NCBI RefSeq assembly: GCF_002252635.1
Contig: NZ_NQKX01000005.1
Location: 230,781 to 294,780 of the forward strand
DNA from: Synechococcus sp. MW101C3
Lineage (GTDB): Bacteria > Cyanobacteriota > Cyanobacteriia > PCC-6307 > Cyanobiaceae
Length of the DNA stretch: 64,000 nucleotides
Direction: 5' to 3'
In this document: positions 29,190-39,298 of the stretch, one piece after another
Numbering within the stretch: the stretch's first letter is position 1
Layout of the letters: each line of letters starts with the position of its first letter
Made by a program: the position numbers and the translations under genes
The notes under the pieces: model-generated
The model's database searches: none
What the model was told of the DNA's origin: nothing
What the model saw: the letters and a program-made list of their open reading frames with translations, nothing else

Positions 29190-31103
29190 TTAAGGCACTG
29201 ACGTCCGTTTTGCGGCTTCCTGCCGCCGGTTCAGCTCCAGCCACAGCAGCAGGGCATTCGCATCGGCGGGGCTGACGCCGGGCGTGCGTGCGGCCTGGCC
29301 CAGATTCAGCGGCCGCACGGCGGCCAGGCGCTCACGCGCCTCCTTCGAGAGGGTGGCGATGGCGGCGTAATCGATGCCGTCCGGAATCGGCCGGTGATCC
29401 TGCTTGCGCACCCGCTCGATCTCCTGCTGCTGGCGGGCCAGATAGCCGCTGTATTTCACATCGATCTCGGCGCTGTCGCGCACATCGGCCGGCAGCTGCG
29501 GATCGCAGAGACCGTGGCGCACCAGATCGGTGGCATGCACCCCGGAGCGGCGCAGCAGATCGGCCAAGGTGATCGAGCCGCGGATCGGCGCGCCCGTTTC
29601 CGCTTCGATCGCGGCGGCGGCAGGATCAGACGCCTTCAGCCGCACGCTGTCGAGGCGGCGCTGCTCGGCCGCGATCGCCGCCTGCTTGGCCTGGAAGATC
29701 TGCCAGCGGCGGCCATCCACCAATCCCAGCTCATGGCCCAGCGGCGTCAGGCGCCGATCGGCGTTGTCGCCCCGCAGCACCAGCCGGTATTCGCTGCGGC
29801 TGGTGAGCACCCGGTAGGGCTCCTTGAGGTCTTTGGTGACCAGATCGTCGATCAAGGTGCCGATGTAGCTGCCCTCGCGCGGAAAGTGCACGGGGCTCTG
29901 GCCCCGCAGCAGCCGCGCCGCATTCAGCCCCGCCACCAGCCCCTGCGCCGCCGCCTCCTCATAACCGGTGGTGCCATTGAGCTGGCCGGCGCTGAACAGC
30001 CCCTCCACCCGCTTGGTCATCAGCGAGGGCAACAGCTGGGTGGCAGGCAGGATGTCGTAGTCGACCGCATAGGCGGGCCGCAGCATCACGCACTGCTCCA
30101 GCCCCGGCAGCGTGCGCAGCAGCTCGAGCTGCAGCCGTTCGGGCAGGCCGGTGGAGAACCCCTGGATGTAGAGCTCGGGCGTGTCGCGACCCTCCGGCTC
30201 CAGGAAGATCTGGTGGGAGTCCTTGTCAGCGAAGCGCACGATCTTGTCTTCGATTGAGGGGCAGTAGCGCGGCCCCTTGCTGTCGATGAAGCCGCCGTAG
30301 ATCGGCGTGAGATGGAGGTTGTCGCGGATCAGCTGGTGGGTGGCCGCGGTGGTGCGGGTGATGTGGCAGGCCATCTGCTCCCCGCTCACCCAGGCGGCCG
30401 GATCGAAGGAGAAGAAGCGATCGGCGGCGTCGCTGGGTTGTTCCTCCAGCTGATCGAGGCGCACGCTGCGTCGATCGACCCGCGCCGGCGTGCCGGTCTT
30501 GAGGCGGTCGGTGCGGAAGCCCAGCGCCTGCAGCGCCTCGGTGAGCCCCTCGGCGCGGGCTTCGCCGGCGCGGCCGGCGGGCATGGAGCGGTTGCCCACC
30601 CAGATCGTGCCGCCCAGAAAGGTGCCGGTGGTGAGCACCACGGCGCCGGCGGCGTACACGCTGCCGAAATAGGTGCGCACGCCGATCACCCGGTCGTCAG
30701 CCACCTCCAGGCCGGTGACCATCGCCTCGCGCAGGTGCAGGTGCGGCGTGTGCTGCAGCAGCTGCAGCATCTGGCGGGCATAGGCGCGCTTGTCGGTCTG
30801 GGCGCGCAGGGCCCACACTGCCGGCCCCCGGCTGGCGTTGAGCACCCGCTTCTGCAGAGCGGTGGCATCGGCCAGCCGCCCGATCACGCCGCCGAGCGCA
30901 TCCACTTCATGCACCAGCTGGCTCTTGGCCGGCCCACCCACTGCCGGGTTGCAGGGCTGCCAGGCGATGCGGTCGATGTTGAGGCTGAACAGGGCGGTGT
31001 CGATGCCCAGCCGCGCCGCCGCCAGCGCCGCCTCGCAGCCCGCATGGCCGCCGCCGACGACGATCAGTTCAAAGCTTTCGCTCGGTGCCGCGCTCAGTGC
31101 CAT
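29190..31103 (-). CDS. mnmG: tRNA uridine 5-carboxymethylaminomethyl modification enzyme
   Basis: A 637-residue flavoprotein with the FAD-binding motif [19 protein letters not shown] at residues 14-32 and further conserved blocks ([38 protein letters not shown] region, [17 protein letters not shown]). MnmG works with MnmE to modify wobble uridine 34 of several tRNAs. Length and domain order are normal and the C-terminal helical MnmE-binding domain is present. Confidence 0.96.
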   Translation of the reverse strand: MALSAAPSESFELIVVGGGHAGCEAALAAARLGIDTALFSLNIDRIAWQPCNPAVGGPAKSQLVHEVDALGGVIGRLADATALQKRVLNASRGPAVWALRAQTDKRAYARQMLQLLQHTPHLHLREAMVTGLEVADDRVIGVRTYFGSVYAAGAVVLTTGTFLGGTIWVGNRSMPAGRAGEARAEGLTEALQALGFRTDRLKTGTPARVDRRSVRLDQLEEQPSDAADRFFSFDPAAWVSGEQMACHITRTTAATHQLIRDNLHLTPIYGGFIDSKGPRYCPSIEDKIVRFADKDSHQIFLEPEGRDTPELYIQGFSTGLPERLQLELLRTLPGLEQCVMLRPAYAVDYDILPATQLLPSLMTKRVEGLFSAGQLNGTTGYEEAAAQGLVAGLNAARLLRGQSPVHFPREGSYIGTLIDDLVTKDLKEPYRVLTSRSEYRLVLRGDNADRRLTPLGHELGLVDGRRWQIFQAKQAAIAAEQRRLDSVRLKASDPAAAAIEAETGAPIRGSITLADLLRRSGVHATDLVRHGLCDPQLPADVRDSAEIDVKYSGYLARQQQEIERVRKQDHRPIPDGIDYAAIATLSKEARERLAAVRPLNLGQAARTPGVSPADANALLLWLELNRRQEAAKRTSVP

Positions 31104-31202
31104 CCGCCCAGGCTATGGGCCTGGCCCCAGGCCTGCCGAGCGCGGGTCGGGGGGCCCAGGCACCGCACTGCCTAGCCTCAGGCCGTCGCCGCGCGTTGCC
31201 TT

Positions 31203-31805
31203 GTGAGTCTCGCCATCGCCCTGCTCACGGTGTCCGACCGGCGCAGCGCCGACCCCAGCGCCGACGATCCCTCCGGCGATGCGCTGCGCGATCGCCTCGA
31301 GCGCGAAGGCCACCAGCTGGTGGAGCGGTTGTGCGTGCCCGACGACCGCTACGCGATCCGGGCGGTGGTGAGCCGCTGGATCGCCACAGCGGCGGTGCAG
31401 GTGGTGATCAGCTGCGGGGGCACCGGGCTCACCGGCCGCGATGGGTCACCGGAAGCGGTCGCGCCCCTGCTCGACAAGACGATCGAGGGCTTCGGCGAGC
31501 TGTTCCGCCAGCTCTCCTTCGAGACGATCGGCACCAGCACCTTGCAGAGCCGCTGCCTGGCGGGGGTGGCCAACGGGACGGTCATCTTCGTGCTGCCCGG
31601 CTCGCTCGATGCGGTGAGCACCGCCTGGGACCGGCTGATCAGCGCCCAGCTGAACCCCGCCACCCGGCCCTGCAACCTGGTGCAGCTGCTGCCGCGGCTG
31701 CGCGAAGACCCGCACACCCCGGCCTGGAACCCGGCGGCCAGCACCAGCAACAGCGGCACCGGCACGAGCTCCGCCAGTAACTCCGGCACCGGCGGTACGC
31801 CCTGA
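31203..31805 (+). CDS. moaB: molybdenum cofactor biosynthesis protein, MoaB/MogA family
   Basis: A 200-residue protein with GTG start. The molybdopterin-binding signature is clear: VVISCGGTGLTGRDGSPEA (substrate loop) and NGTVIFVLPGS with LDAVSTAW. These proteins bind molybdopterin and, in MogA-type members, adenylylate it before molybdate insertion. The last 35 residues are Ser/Thr/Gly-rich and probably disordered. It serves the molybdoenzymes in this window (NarB and the FdhF-like protein). Choice between MoaB and MogA is not certain. Confidence 0.9.
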   Translation: MSLAIALLTVSDRRSADPSADDPSGDALRDRLEREGHQLVERLCVPDDRYAIRAVVSRWIATAAVQVVISCGGTGLTGRDGSPEAVAPLLDKTIEGFGELFRQLSFETIGTSTLQSRCLAGVANGTVIFVLPGSLDAVSTAWDRLISAQLNPATRPCNLVQLLPRLREDPHTPAWNPAASTSNSGTGTSSASNSGTGGTP

Positions 31806-31855
31806 ACGGCATTCGGCGCCGCTGAACGCTTGGATGAGGCCGTTGGGCGGATCCC

Positions 31856-32710
31856 ATGAACGGCAGGCTGGTGGGACGGGTGGAAGCGCTCTGGCGCTAT
31901 CCGGTGAAATCGATGCTGGGCGAGTGCCTGCCCCAGGTGGAGGTGGGCGAAGGGGGAATCTGCGGCGACCGCGCCTATGCCCTCTGGGACCATGCCACCG
32001 GCCGGGTGGCCAGCGCCAAGAATCCGCGCCTGTGGCGCTCTCTGCTCCAGTACCAGGCTCAGTTCGTGGCGCCACCGCTGCCGGGTCAGGCGCTGCCCGC
32101 CGCCGCGATCAGCGCCGCGGCTGATCGGGCGGCCGGTACGGAGGCGGCGCCTTTGCTCACCAGTGATCCGGAGGCGGGCGCACAGTTGTCGGCGTGGCTG
32201 GGCCGGCAGGTGAGCCTGCTGAATCGGCCCCAGGAGGGCGCCAGCCTGGATCAGTACTGGCCGCCGGTGCAGGAGCGGGAGTTTCAGGACGTGGTGAATG
32301 AGCTGGTGCTGCCCGCCGGCACTTTCTTCGATTCCTGCCCGATCCATGCGATCAGCACCGCCACGCTCGACCGCCTGCGGCAGCTGGAGCCCGACCTCGA
32401 TTTCGCCGTGGAGCGCTTCCGTCCCAACCTGCTGATGGCGCCACTGGAGGGCGACGAGGGGTTCGTGGAGGAGGCCTGGTTAGGCCACCGCCTGCGGATC
32501 GGTAAGCGGGCGTTGCTGCAGGTGGACACGGCCTGCCCTCGCTGCGTGATCACCACCCTGGCCCAGTGCGGCCTGCCGGAAGACATCGAGATCCTGCGGG
32601 CCACAGCACGCCATAACAAGGTGATCGCCGGCATCCGCCTGTCAGTGCTGACCCCGGGGCCGGTGGCGGTAGGCGACCCGATCACACTGCTGGAGGGGGG
32701 CGCGGGCTGA
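31856..32710 (+). CDS. MOSC-domain protein
   Basis: A 284-residue protein with an N-terminal beta-barrel (MOSC_N; RVEALWRYPVKSMLGECLPQ) and a C-terminal MOSC domain (VDTACPRCVITTLAQ, with a conserved Cys). MOSC proteins bind the molybdenum cofactor, often in sulfurated form, and reduce N-hydroxylated compounds or carry Moco. It follows moaB after 50 bp on the same strand, consistent with a molybdopterin-related operon. The substrate is unknown. Confidence 0.9.
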   Translation: MNGRLVGRVEALWRYPVKSMLGECLPQVEVGEGGICGDRAYALWDHATGRVASAKNPRLWRSLLQYQAQFVAPPLPGQALPAAAISAAADRAAGTEAAPLLTSDPEAGAQLSAWLGRQVSLLNRPQEGASLDQYWPPVQEREFQDVVNELVLPAGTFFDSCPIHAISTATLDRLRQLEPDLDFAVERFRPNLLMAPLEGDEGFVEEAWLGHRLRIGKRALLQVDTACPRCVITTLAQCGLPEDIEILRATARHNKVIAGIRLSVLTPGPVAVGDPITLLEGGAG

Positions 32711-32723
32711 GCCGAGAGGATCG

Positions 32724-34715
32724 TCAGCCTTGCTGGCGCAGCCAATAGAACTGATAGCCGCTCAGCACGATGCCGCCGTCGAACTGGGTGGGGGCGGCAC
32801 CGGTGTAGAGATCGGTGAGAGTGCAGTGGCTGTTGAAGCCTGGATTGGCGCCATGGCTGAGGCCCTGCTGCATGCCATGGCGGCACAGATCGCTCAGCTC
32901 CACCTGCTGTGGGCTGGCATCGAAGTTGGCCAGCACCACCACGCTGTTGGCGCCCTGCTGACCATCTGAGCGCGCATAACAGAGCACGTGATCATTGGCC
33001 ACGGGCAGCAGTTCGCGGTTGTTGAAGTCGGCGAAGGCGCTGGTCTGCTTGCGGATGGCGATCATGCGCTGCATGGCCGTGAAGATCTCGAACTCCACCG
33101 TGCCCGGCTGCTTGCGCTGCTCGGCCTGCTGCCAGTTGATCTTCGGACGGTGCACCCAGCGGCTGTCTTCGTGCTTATCGGGGTCGTCGCGGAAGCTGTA
33201 ATCGTTGAGCACACCAAGAGCGTCACCGTTATAGATGAGGGGGATGCCGCCGAAGGAGAGAATCACCCCATGCAGCAGCAGGATGCGATCAATGGCCTGC
33301 CGGGTCAGTCGCGCATCCTGCCGCTCCAGAGCGGCTTCGAGCCCCACCAACGAAGCCAGCGAGCCACAGATGCGAGCATCGCCGGTGGCCTCGTTGCGCA
33401 TGAAGACCAGGCCCCGGGCGCTGTCGTCGTAGTGGCCGGTGAAATAATCCACCAGGAACCTGCGATGTGCGGAGGGGTCGTAACCCGCTGCCCTGATGTC
33501 GCTGTCATCGAAACCGAAGCCGATATCATCGTGGCAGCGCACATAATTAAGCCAGGTGGCACGATCGAGCTTGCTGGGCAGGCTCTTGATCCCTTCCCGT
33601 AGCAACCGGGTGTTCTTGGTGGCGATGCCATCCCAGAGCAGGGCCATCAGCGTGGCGTTGTAGGCGATCTCGCATTCCTTGGCCACGATGGCATCTTCGC
33701 CGAAATACTTGGCCACCTCCACCGGCGCCACGATGGCCTCGGCGATGAACAACACCCCAGGGGCCGTCACCTGGCAGCAATCCTTCAGCAGCTGCAGGAT
33801 CAGGTGGGCCTTGTGCTCGTTCTGACAGGAAGACCCTATTTTTTTCCACAGGAACGCCACCGCATCGAGCCGCAGCACATCCACGCCCTGATTGGCCCAG
33901 AAGAGCACGATGTCCAGCATGGCGATGAACACAGCCGGATGGCTGTAGTTTAGATCCCACTGATAGTCGTGGAACACGGTCATCACCCAGCGCTGCATCT
34001 CCTCGTTCCAGGTGAAGTTGCCTGGATCGGTTTCAGGAAAGATTTCCGGCATGCTCTGCTCAAACAGATCGGGGATACGCCGATCTGCGAACGTGTAGTA
34101 ATACTCCTGATGCTCGAGATCACCCTGCTTGGCCATCAAGGCCCAGACGTGCTCATCCGAGGTGTGGTTCAGAACGATATCCAGCACCAACAGGATGCCA
34201 TTGGCACGGAACTGCTCCGACAACGCCTGGAAATCGGCCAGATCCCCCACACGGCCATCAATTCTGCGAAAATTGCTGACCGCATAACCGCCGTCGCTCT
34301 TGCCGACGGGACATTCCAGAATCGGCATCACGTGCACCATGTTGATGCCAAGCTCCTGGAAATAACCCACCTTCTGGCTCAGATCAGCCAGATCATCAGC
34401 GAAACCGTTGGTATAGAGCGCCATGCCCACCCAGCGCTGAGACAAGAACCAGTTATGATCGGTTTCCCGATTGATGTCCAACCGTTCAGATTCAGGTGAC
34501 CGGTCGACATAGCCCATCGCCATCGTTTCAACCAGCTTCAACATCTGATCGGCGAAGTCGTCGCGATGGCCGTAAAGCGTGGAGAAGAGCGAGTGGATCG
34601 CAAAGAAGTTAGCCCCCAGCCGTGTATAGAAGTGCCGCAGATCCTGGCGGCGAATCTCCGGCTTCAGATCATCGAGGATCGCATTGAGAAGCGAATGGGA
34701 AATCTGTTCATACAT
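32724..34715 (-). CDS. amylosucrase-type GH13 glucosyltransferase
   Basis: A 663-residue GH13 enzyme. The helical N-terminal domain is followed by the (beta/alpha)8 barrel with conserved regions LVLDIVLNHTSDEH, VLRLDAVAFLW (nucleophile Asp), VLFIAEAIVAP (acid/base Glu) and YVRCHDDIGFGF (transition-state Asp). The domain layout and the sequence FHDYQWDLNYSHP fit amylosucrase (GH13_4), which uses sucrose to build alpha-glucan and releases fructose. It is last in a three-gene minus-strand operon after sucrose-phosphate synthase and phosphatase, so the cell can both make and spend sucrose. Sucrose hydrolase activity is an alternative. Confidence 0.88.
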   Translation of the reverse strand: MYEQISHSLLNAILDDLKPEIRRQDLRHFYTRLGANFFAIHSLFSTLYGHRDDFADQMLKLVETMAMGYVDRSPESERLDINRETDHNWFLSQRWVGMALYTNGFADDLADLSQKVGYFQELGINMVHVMPILECPVGKSDGGYAVSNFRRIDGRVGDLADFQALSEQFRANGILLVLDIVLNHTSDEHVWALMAKQGDLEHQEYYYTFADRRIPDLFEQSMPEIFPETDPGNFTWNEEMQRWVMTVFHDYQWDLNYSHPAVFIAMLDIVLFWANQGVDVLRLDAVAFLWKKIGSSCQNEHKAHLILQLLKDCCQVTAPGVLFIAEAIVAPVEVAKYFGEDAIVAKECEIAYNATLMALLWDGIATKNTRLLREGIKSLPSKLDRATWLNYVRCHDDIGFGFDDSDIRAAGYDPSAHRRFLVDYFTGHYDDSARGLVFMRNEATGDARICGSLASLVGLEAALERQDARLTRQAIDRILLLHGVILSFGGIPLIYNGDALGVLNDYSFRDDPDKHEDSRWVHRPKINWQQAEQRKQPGTVEFEIFTAMQRMIAIRKQTSAFADFNNRELLPVANDHVLCYARSDGQQGANSVVVLANFDASPQQVELSDLCRHGMQQGLSHGANPGFNSHCTLTDLYTGAAPTQFDGGIVLSGYQFYWLRQQG

Positions 34716-35110
34716 GGCCGAAACAAGAAGCAGCGAAACGAGAGGCAGCGAAACAGGACGGCATCAGTGCCGGGCACTGGCGAAAGCGAAGCTGTGCCGG
34801 CCGTGCGGTCATGAGCCGGAGCAGCAGCGCTGGGCAGGACCGCAGGAGCTGGGGGTTCGTTGGCCTGGCGAAAGAAGAGAACGTGACAGCAACCGAATCA
34901 CCCTCGGTGCTGTCAGATGGGAGGCAGCCTGCTGGTAGCAACAGTTGGCTGAGCGCAGTGCATCGTTGCCTGGATGAACGCTAGAGCAGCGCGACCAAGG
35001 GGAAGCCGTCACAGCTGATCGGCCGCCAGGCCGGAGCAGCCTGGGCACCACAAAAAGCAGCGTTGGCGCCAGCGGCGGCAGACGGCATCCAGCCGAAAGG
35101 CCTGGGCGGC
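34716..35110. other. 395-bp gap within the sucrose operon
   Basis: No gene is visible. The decamer GCAGCGAAAC occurs twice, in 34730-34755. The gap is long enough for a separate amylosucrase promoter, but no convincing -35/-10 pair was seen. Confidence 0.5.
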
Positions 35111-35971
35111 TCACGACTGCTGCAGCCAGTGGGCCACGCCGGGATGGAAGTGAACCACGCCTTCCAGAAGGCCGGCGCTGTAGTGACCGTTCATGCCCAT
35201 GAAGCCACCGCGGGCGAGATAAAGCGCCTCGGGATGGCCGCTGCGGCCCGCGGCTGCCGTGGCCTCCGCGATCACCGCGGGGTGGGCGTTGGCCACCAGC
35301 ACGGCGGGCACCGCGCTGGCCAGAAGCGGCAGGTCATTGCCGCTGTCGCCGGCAAACACCGTGCCGCTGAGATCGAAGCCGGTGCGCTGCATCAGAAACT
35401 CCAGAGCGTGCCATTTGGTGGCACTGGCAGGACACACATCCAGCAGCCCCGTGCCCTTCGCTTCATCCACGCTGTAGATCCAGCTGCAGGAGGCGCCGTG
35501 GCCGGCCAGGCGCTCCAGCATCACCAGCTTCAACGCCTCCAGGTCGACATCCAAAGGCACATAAAAGCTGAGCTTGCAGGCACTCTGGCGATCACTCTCC
35601 TGCAGCACAAGCTGGGGAAGATCCTCAAACAAAGCCTGCAGATCAGCGGACACACAACCAGGCCAATCGCGGCGGATGTGCTGCTGCCATGCCGCGCAGG
35701 GCTGCCAATGGCCACGATCAAGCTGGTCGAGGCGGCTGCCCACATCACTGATCACCCACTGGGGTTCAGGGAGCGCATAGGTGGTGATCGCCTCCTCCAC
35801 CAGGGCCCGATGACGGCCGGTGACATACGCCAGCGTGACCTCCGCGCGCGCCGCCAGCCGTGCGAAGAGAGGGCGCGCCAGAGGCGATTCCTCGGCAGCT
35901 CCGTTGGGCAGCAGGGTGCGGTCAAGATCGGTGGCGATCAGCAACCGCGCCAAGGGCGAGACAAAACTCAC
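35111..35971 (-). CDS. spp: sucrose-phosphate phosphatase (HAD family)
   Basis: A 286-residue HAD-type phosphatase with the nucleophile motif DLDRTLL near residues 15-21, motif II TGRH and motif IV GDSGNDLPLL. The cap is of the IIB type, as in cyanobacterial sucrose-phosphatases, which remove phosphate from sucrose-6-phosphate. The ATG overlaps the stop of sucrose-phosphate synthase by four bases, so the two are coupled. It keeps the Asp nucleophile that the synthase's own HAD domain lacks. It is longer than the roughly 245-residue cyanobacterial standard. Confidence 0.85.
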   Translation of the reverse strand: MSFVSPLARLLIATDLDRTLLPNGAAEESPLARPLFARLAARAEVTLAYVTGRHRALVEEAITTYALPEPQWVISDVGSRLDQLDRGHWQPCAAWQQHIRRDWPGCVSADLQALFEDLPQLVLQESDRQSACKLSFYVPLDVDLEALKLVMLERLAGHGASCSWIYSVDEAKGTGLLDVCPASATKWHALEFLMQRTGFDLSGTVFAGDSGNDLPLLASAVPAVLVANAHPAVIAEATAAAGRSGHPEALYLARGGFMGMNGHYSAGLLEGVVHFHPGVAHWLQQS

Positions 35972-38331
35972 GTCACTGCGCAGCTCATGCGCTGAAAGAA
36001 GTTGTAGTGATGGATCGCATCAAGAATGCCCCAGGAATGGGCGCCGGCGGCGAAATACACCTGCTGCCATTCGCTGAGGTTGGCGAGCTCCTCCTGGTGC
36101 CGGTTGGCCACCACCACCCCCAGCGTGTTGCCTCGCAGCATGTCCTCATCGCCACCGGAGCCACCGGTCACGAGGATCTGCTCCAGGGGAATTTCATACT
36201 GGCTGGCCACATAGCGCAAAGCCTGTCCCTTGGACGCCCGTGCCGGCACGATGTCGAGGTATTGCCCGAAGGAATAAGTGGCATTCACGGAAAGCTCCTG
36301 CTGATGCAGCAGGCCATGAATGTCTTCAATGGGAGGAGCATGGGCGGCGTCGTAGTAATAAGAAAGCTTGTAGCGGCTCTGCTCACTCTTGGGCTGCAGT
36401 GTGAGGCCGGGAATTTCATCCATCACCCGCTTGAGCACCTGGGGAGTCCAGGCATGGTTGATGTGCCGGTTCCAGGCCACATCGGTGAACAACTGACCGG
36501 TGTAATAGATCTCCGTCCCCAGGCTGGTGATCAGAATGTCGGGAGCTGGGATGGCCTTTCGCTTCAGCAGCATCAGCACTGAATCCAGGCGCCGCCCCGT
36601 GGCGACGCCGAACATGAAGGCACGGCGGTGTGCCGTGATCACCTTCACTAGTGCCTCGAGTCCCTCGTCATCGCCGAGCAGGGTGTTATCCACCGCGGTG
36701 AAGATGGCGCGATCAAACGATTGGCGGATCCTGCCGCTGGCGGGGGGGCGCTCCGGTGGACGGTGCTGCTCAATGATCGGTCGGATCGCCGTGAGGTAAC
36801 GGCTGGCATGCGCCTCCCAGGAGTAGTACCGGGCGATGTTGATCAGCCCCTGCTGGGAATAGCGGGCCCAGAGCTGGGGATCCGCAAGAATCGCCAGCAG
36901 CGCTGAGGCAATCGCGGCGCGATCGGTGGGATCCACGAGCAAGCCATTGCGGCAGTTGCCGAGGATGTCCACAGGGCCGCCATTATCCGTGGCCACCAGG
37001 GGCAGCCCGCTGGCGGCGGCCTCCAGCAAGGTGAGGCCGAAGGGTTCGGTGAGCGCCGGGTTCACGAACACGCCCCTTGAGGCCGTGGCCGATCGATAGA
37101 TCGCCGGCACCTCCGAGGATTGATGGTGCTTGGGCAGCGCCACGACTCCATAGAGATCGAGCGCATCGATCACCAGCAGGATCTCCGTGAGCACATGCTG
37201 GGCCCCTTCATGGAGTTCCCGGATGTCGTCGCGGTTGCCCATCACGATCACCAGATTGGCCATCGCCTTCAAACGCGGCTCCTGGCCGAAGGCCTCCAGC
37301 AGGGCAATGATGTTCTTGCGCTCATCCGCCCGGGAGAGCGCCAGGATCATCGGCTTGGTGGGATCGGCAAGAAACTTGTTGATCTCCTGCTGGATGGGCG
37401 ACGGATCGGCGGCGGCAGGCTCTGGGCTGGGCGGAAAGAATTGCTGGAGATCGGTGCCGGGCGGAATCACCGCCATCTTCTCGGGCGTGTAGTAATCGTA
37501 AAGTTCGTATTGGCTTTCAATCTCATTCCGCGTGCTCGTGATCACCAGGCTCGCGTGGCTGAGAGTATCTTCCTCGGCGCTGATGCGCTCAATCATGTGA
37601 TAGCGGGCTTCGATCTGTTCAATCGCCATACCCACAGCCAGCAGGCGGCGGGTCTTATCACGCCCGAGTGAATGGCCTGTGTGCACCAGCGGCAGGCCGG
37701 TGAGGTTGGCGAGCCGCACGCCCACATATCCCGCATCGGCGTAATGGGTATGGATCAGATCGGGCCAGCGCGGCTGCTGCTTCAGCCAGGCATGGAGGGT
37801 ATCGGCGAAGTTGCCGAGATAGGGCCACAACTGCTCCTTGGCGATGTAAGCCTCTGGCCCCGCCGGCAGGCGCACGATCCGGCAGTGCTCCCCCAAGGGC
37901 TCGATGAGCTGCGCATAGTCGTCGCTCACGGCGGCATCCACCACCAGCCGCGTGACCAGATCCACCTGCTCCACATGCGGCTGCTGCGCCAGTGCCTTGG
38001 CCAGCTCGACCACATATTTGGTTTGCCCACCGGTGTCCGCATCACGCCCCAGCTCGAGCTGCTGGCCGCGGATCAAGCCATGCAGGCTGATCAGCAGCAG
38101 GTAGAGGGGTCGCTCGGAAGTGCCCGGCTGCGCCGAGCGCTCCAGCCGGGTGACGGCGGCAGCGGTCTGCTGGACGGGGTGCTGTGGCGTTGCGGCCGGC
38201 GGCTCGAACTGTGGAGACGCGAGCTGTTGCAGCACAACCGGTGCGGCTGGGAGCTGCCGGGCTGTGGCCCGGCTGGAAACGCCATCGCAATGTGGGCCTG
38301 TCGTTTGGGGCGATCCGCAGGGGTGAATCAA
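35968..38331 (-). CDS. sps: sucrose-phosphate synthase with C-terminal phosphatase-like domain
   Basis: A 787-residue protein. A 75-residue unique N-terminus is followed by a GT4 glycosyltransferase (near 75-530; LLISLHGLIRG, GRDADTGGQTKYV, PLVHTGHSLGRDK, NPALTEPFGLTLLEAAASG) and a HAD-like domain (near 545-785; TGRRLDSVL, GGSGGDEDM). It joins UDP- or ADP-glucose and fructose-6-phosphate. In the HAD domain the nucleophile motif reads TAVDNTLL: the first Asp of DxDxT is Ala, so this half should be catalytically dead, as in other cyanobacterial synthases of this type. The active phosphatase is the overlapping next gene. Confidence 0.93.
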   Translation of the reverse strand: MIHPCGSPQTTGPHCDGVSSRATARQLPAAPVVLQQLASPQFEPPAATPQHPVQQTAAAVTRLERSAQPGTSERPLYLLLISLHGLIRGQQLELGRDADTGGQTKYVVELAKALAQQPHVEQVDLVTRLVVDAAVSDDYAQLIEPLGEHCRIVRLPAGPEAYIAKEQLWPYLGNFADTLHAWLKQQPRWPDLIHTHYADAGYVGVRLANLTGLPLVHTGHSLGRDKTRRLLAVGMAIEQIEARYHMIERISAEEDTLSHASLVITSTRNEIESQYELYDYYTPEKMAVIPPGTDLQQFFPPSPEPAAADPSPIQQEINKFLADPTKPMILALSRADERKNIIALLEAFGQEPRLKAMANLVIVMGNRDDIRELHEGAQHVLTEILLVIDALDLYGVVALPKHHQSSEVPAIYRSATASRGVFVNPALTEPFGLTLLEAAASGLPLVATDNGGPVDILGNCRNGLLVDPTDRAAIASALLAILADPQLWARYSQQGLINIARYYSWEAHASRYLTAIRPIIEQHRPPERPPASGRIRQSFDRAIFTAVDNTLLGDDEGLEALVKVITAHRRAFMFGVATGRRLDSVLMLLKRKAIPAPDILITSLGTEIYYTGQLFTDVAWNRHINHAWTPQVLKRVMDEIPGLTLQPKSEQSRYKLSYYYDAAHAPPIEDIHGLLHQQELSVNATYSFGQYLDIVPARASKGQALRYVASQYEIPLEQILVTGGSGGDEDMLRGNTLGVVVANRHQEELANLSEWQQVYFAAGAHSWGILDAIHHYNFFQRMSCAVT

Positions 38332-39222
38332 GGGTTCAGTGGTGCTCAGACGACAACAGACGCGAAGCGGAAGCAGAACGCATCAGAGCTCTGCAACCAC
38401 CCTTAGCCACCGATCCAGATCGATGCCAACACTGAACGAGGCAGGCAGCCATGGCCAGAGCTGCTCGCCCCGACCCGGCCTGAAACCATGGAAATCAGCA
38501 GAAAGCAGGCGCCGAGCAGAATCCAGGCTGAAGTGGATGGCAGAGCAATCAAGAAGCAGAAAAGGACCGATCAAGGCACCATCTGATCCATGAGACGTCG
38601 GATCACACCAGAGCTGTCGCCAGCACGGAAGACGATCAGGCCAAGGCCATCTGCGCAAAGCGGGCAGAAGAATGCCACTCGAGCAATGCCCGCAGAACAA
38701 TGCCCATAGAGCAGAACCCGTCGAGCAGTACCGGCAGACAGCCCCTCTGAGGTCAATGATCTCAACCCCTGCATGGCAGGCTCCAGTGTGATGGCAGGTC
38801 GGCAAGATTCAGCAACGCCCTGCGATTGCCACGCGCGATGCTCAACCATCAGAACCGCCGAAAAGTGGCAGCCATGAGAGACACAGAGGCCTGCGGCACT
38901 GCACACAGTTGCAGCACTTCTTCAAGCCGAGATGATGACAAAGCTGGAACGCCCGGAACATAAGCGTACCTTCTTATAATCTTTATACCATGGTTTCCCA
39001 TTGTTTGTTCTTGCAGCGTTACTACCGCTGCGCAGACTCTCAGCCAGGCGCTGACCAGGGCCAGCATCGGGGGAATGTCCCCGTTGGTGCCTTAGGCAAT
39101 GACCAGGGACAGGACCATCGTTCAGACCTTCGAGCGGGCGGGAACCCACAGCTCAGGACAGCCGGAAGAGCCCGCGGGCAGCCAACCAGGCGCGAAGAGC
39201 CAACGCGGCCCTGAGGCCGCCG
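38332..39222. other. 891-bp gap without a supportable gene
   Basis: Short frames occur on both strands (longest about 140 codons) but have no recognisable domain, ribosome site or coding bias. A TATAAT on the plus strand at 38975-38980 is preceded by GTA at 38966-38968 with an eight-base gap to TAA, only loosely similar to an NtcA site. The base composition is less GC-rich near 38950-39020, which fits a promoter region for the FdhF-like gene. Confidence 0.5.
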
Positions 39223-39298
39223 GGGCTCCATGCCAGCACGGCCGCCGCCACACCCGCCAGAGTGGACATTCCTCAGGCGGCGGCTTGGCATGGAGCCC
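39223..39298 (+). promoter_or_regulatory. long hairpin that sequesters the start codon of the FdhF-like gene
   Basis: Outer arms GGGCTCCATGCC (39223-39234) and GGCATGGAGCCC (39287-39298) pair perfectly, and inner arms GCCGCCGCC (39241-39249) and GGCGGCGGC (39276-39284) add nine pairs, with a 26-base loop. The initiator ATG 39290-39292 lies inside the right arm. If transcribed together, initiation would require melting of the structure. Confidence 0.65.

Noticed and set aside
38383..38805. Cys/His-rich 140-residue minus-strand frame
   Set aside because: No ribosome site and no domain; composition looks like antisense noise.
38966..38979. GTA-N8-TAA as an NtcA site
   Set aside because: The downstream half-site deviates from TAC and the spacing to a start codon is too long; it is not reported as a site.
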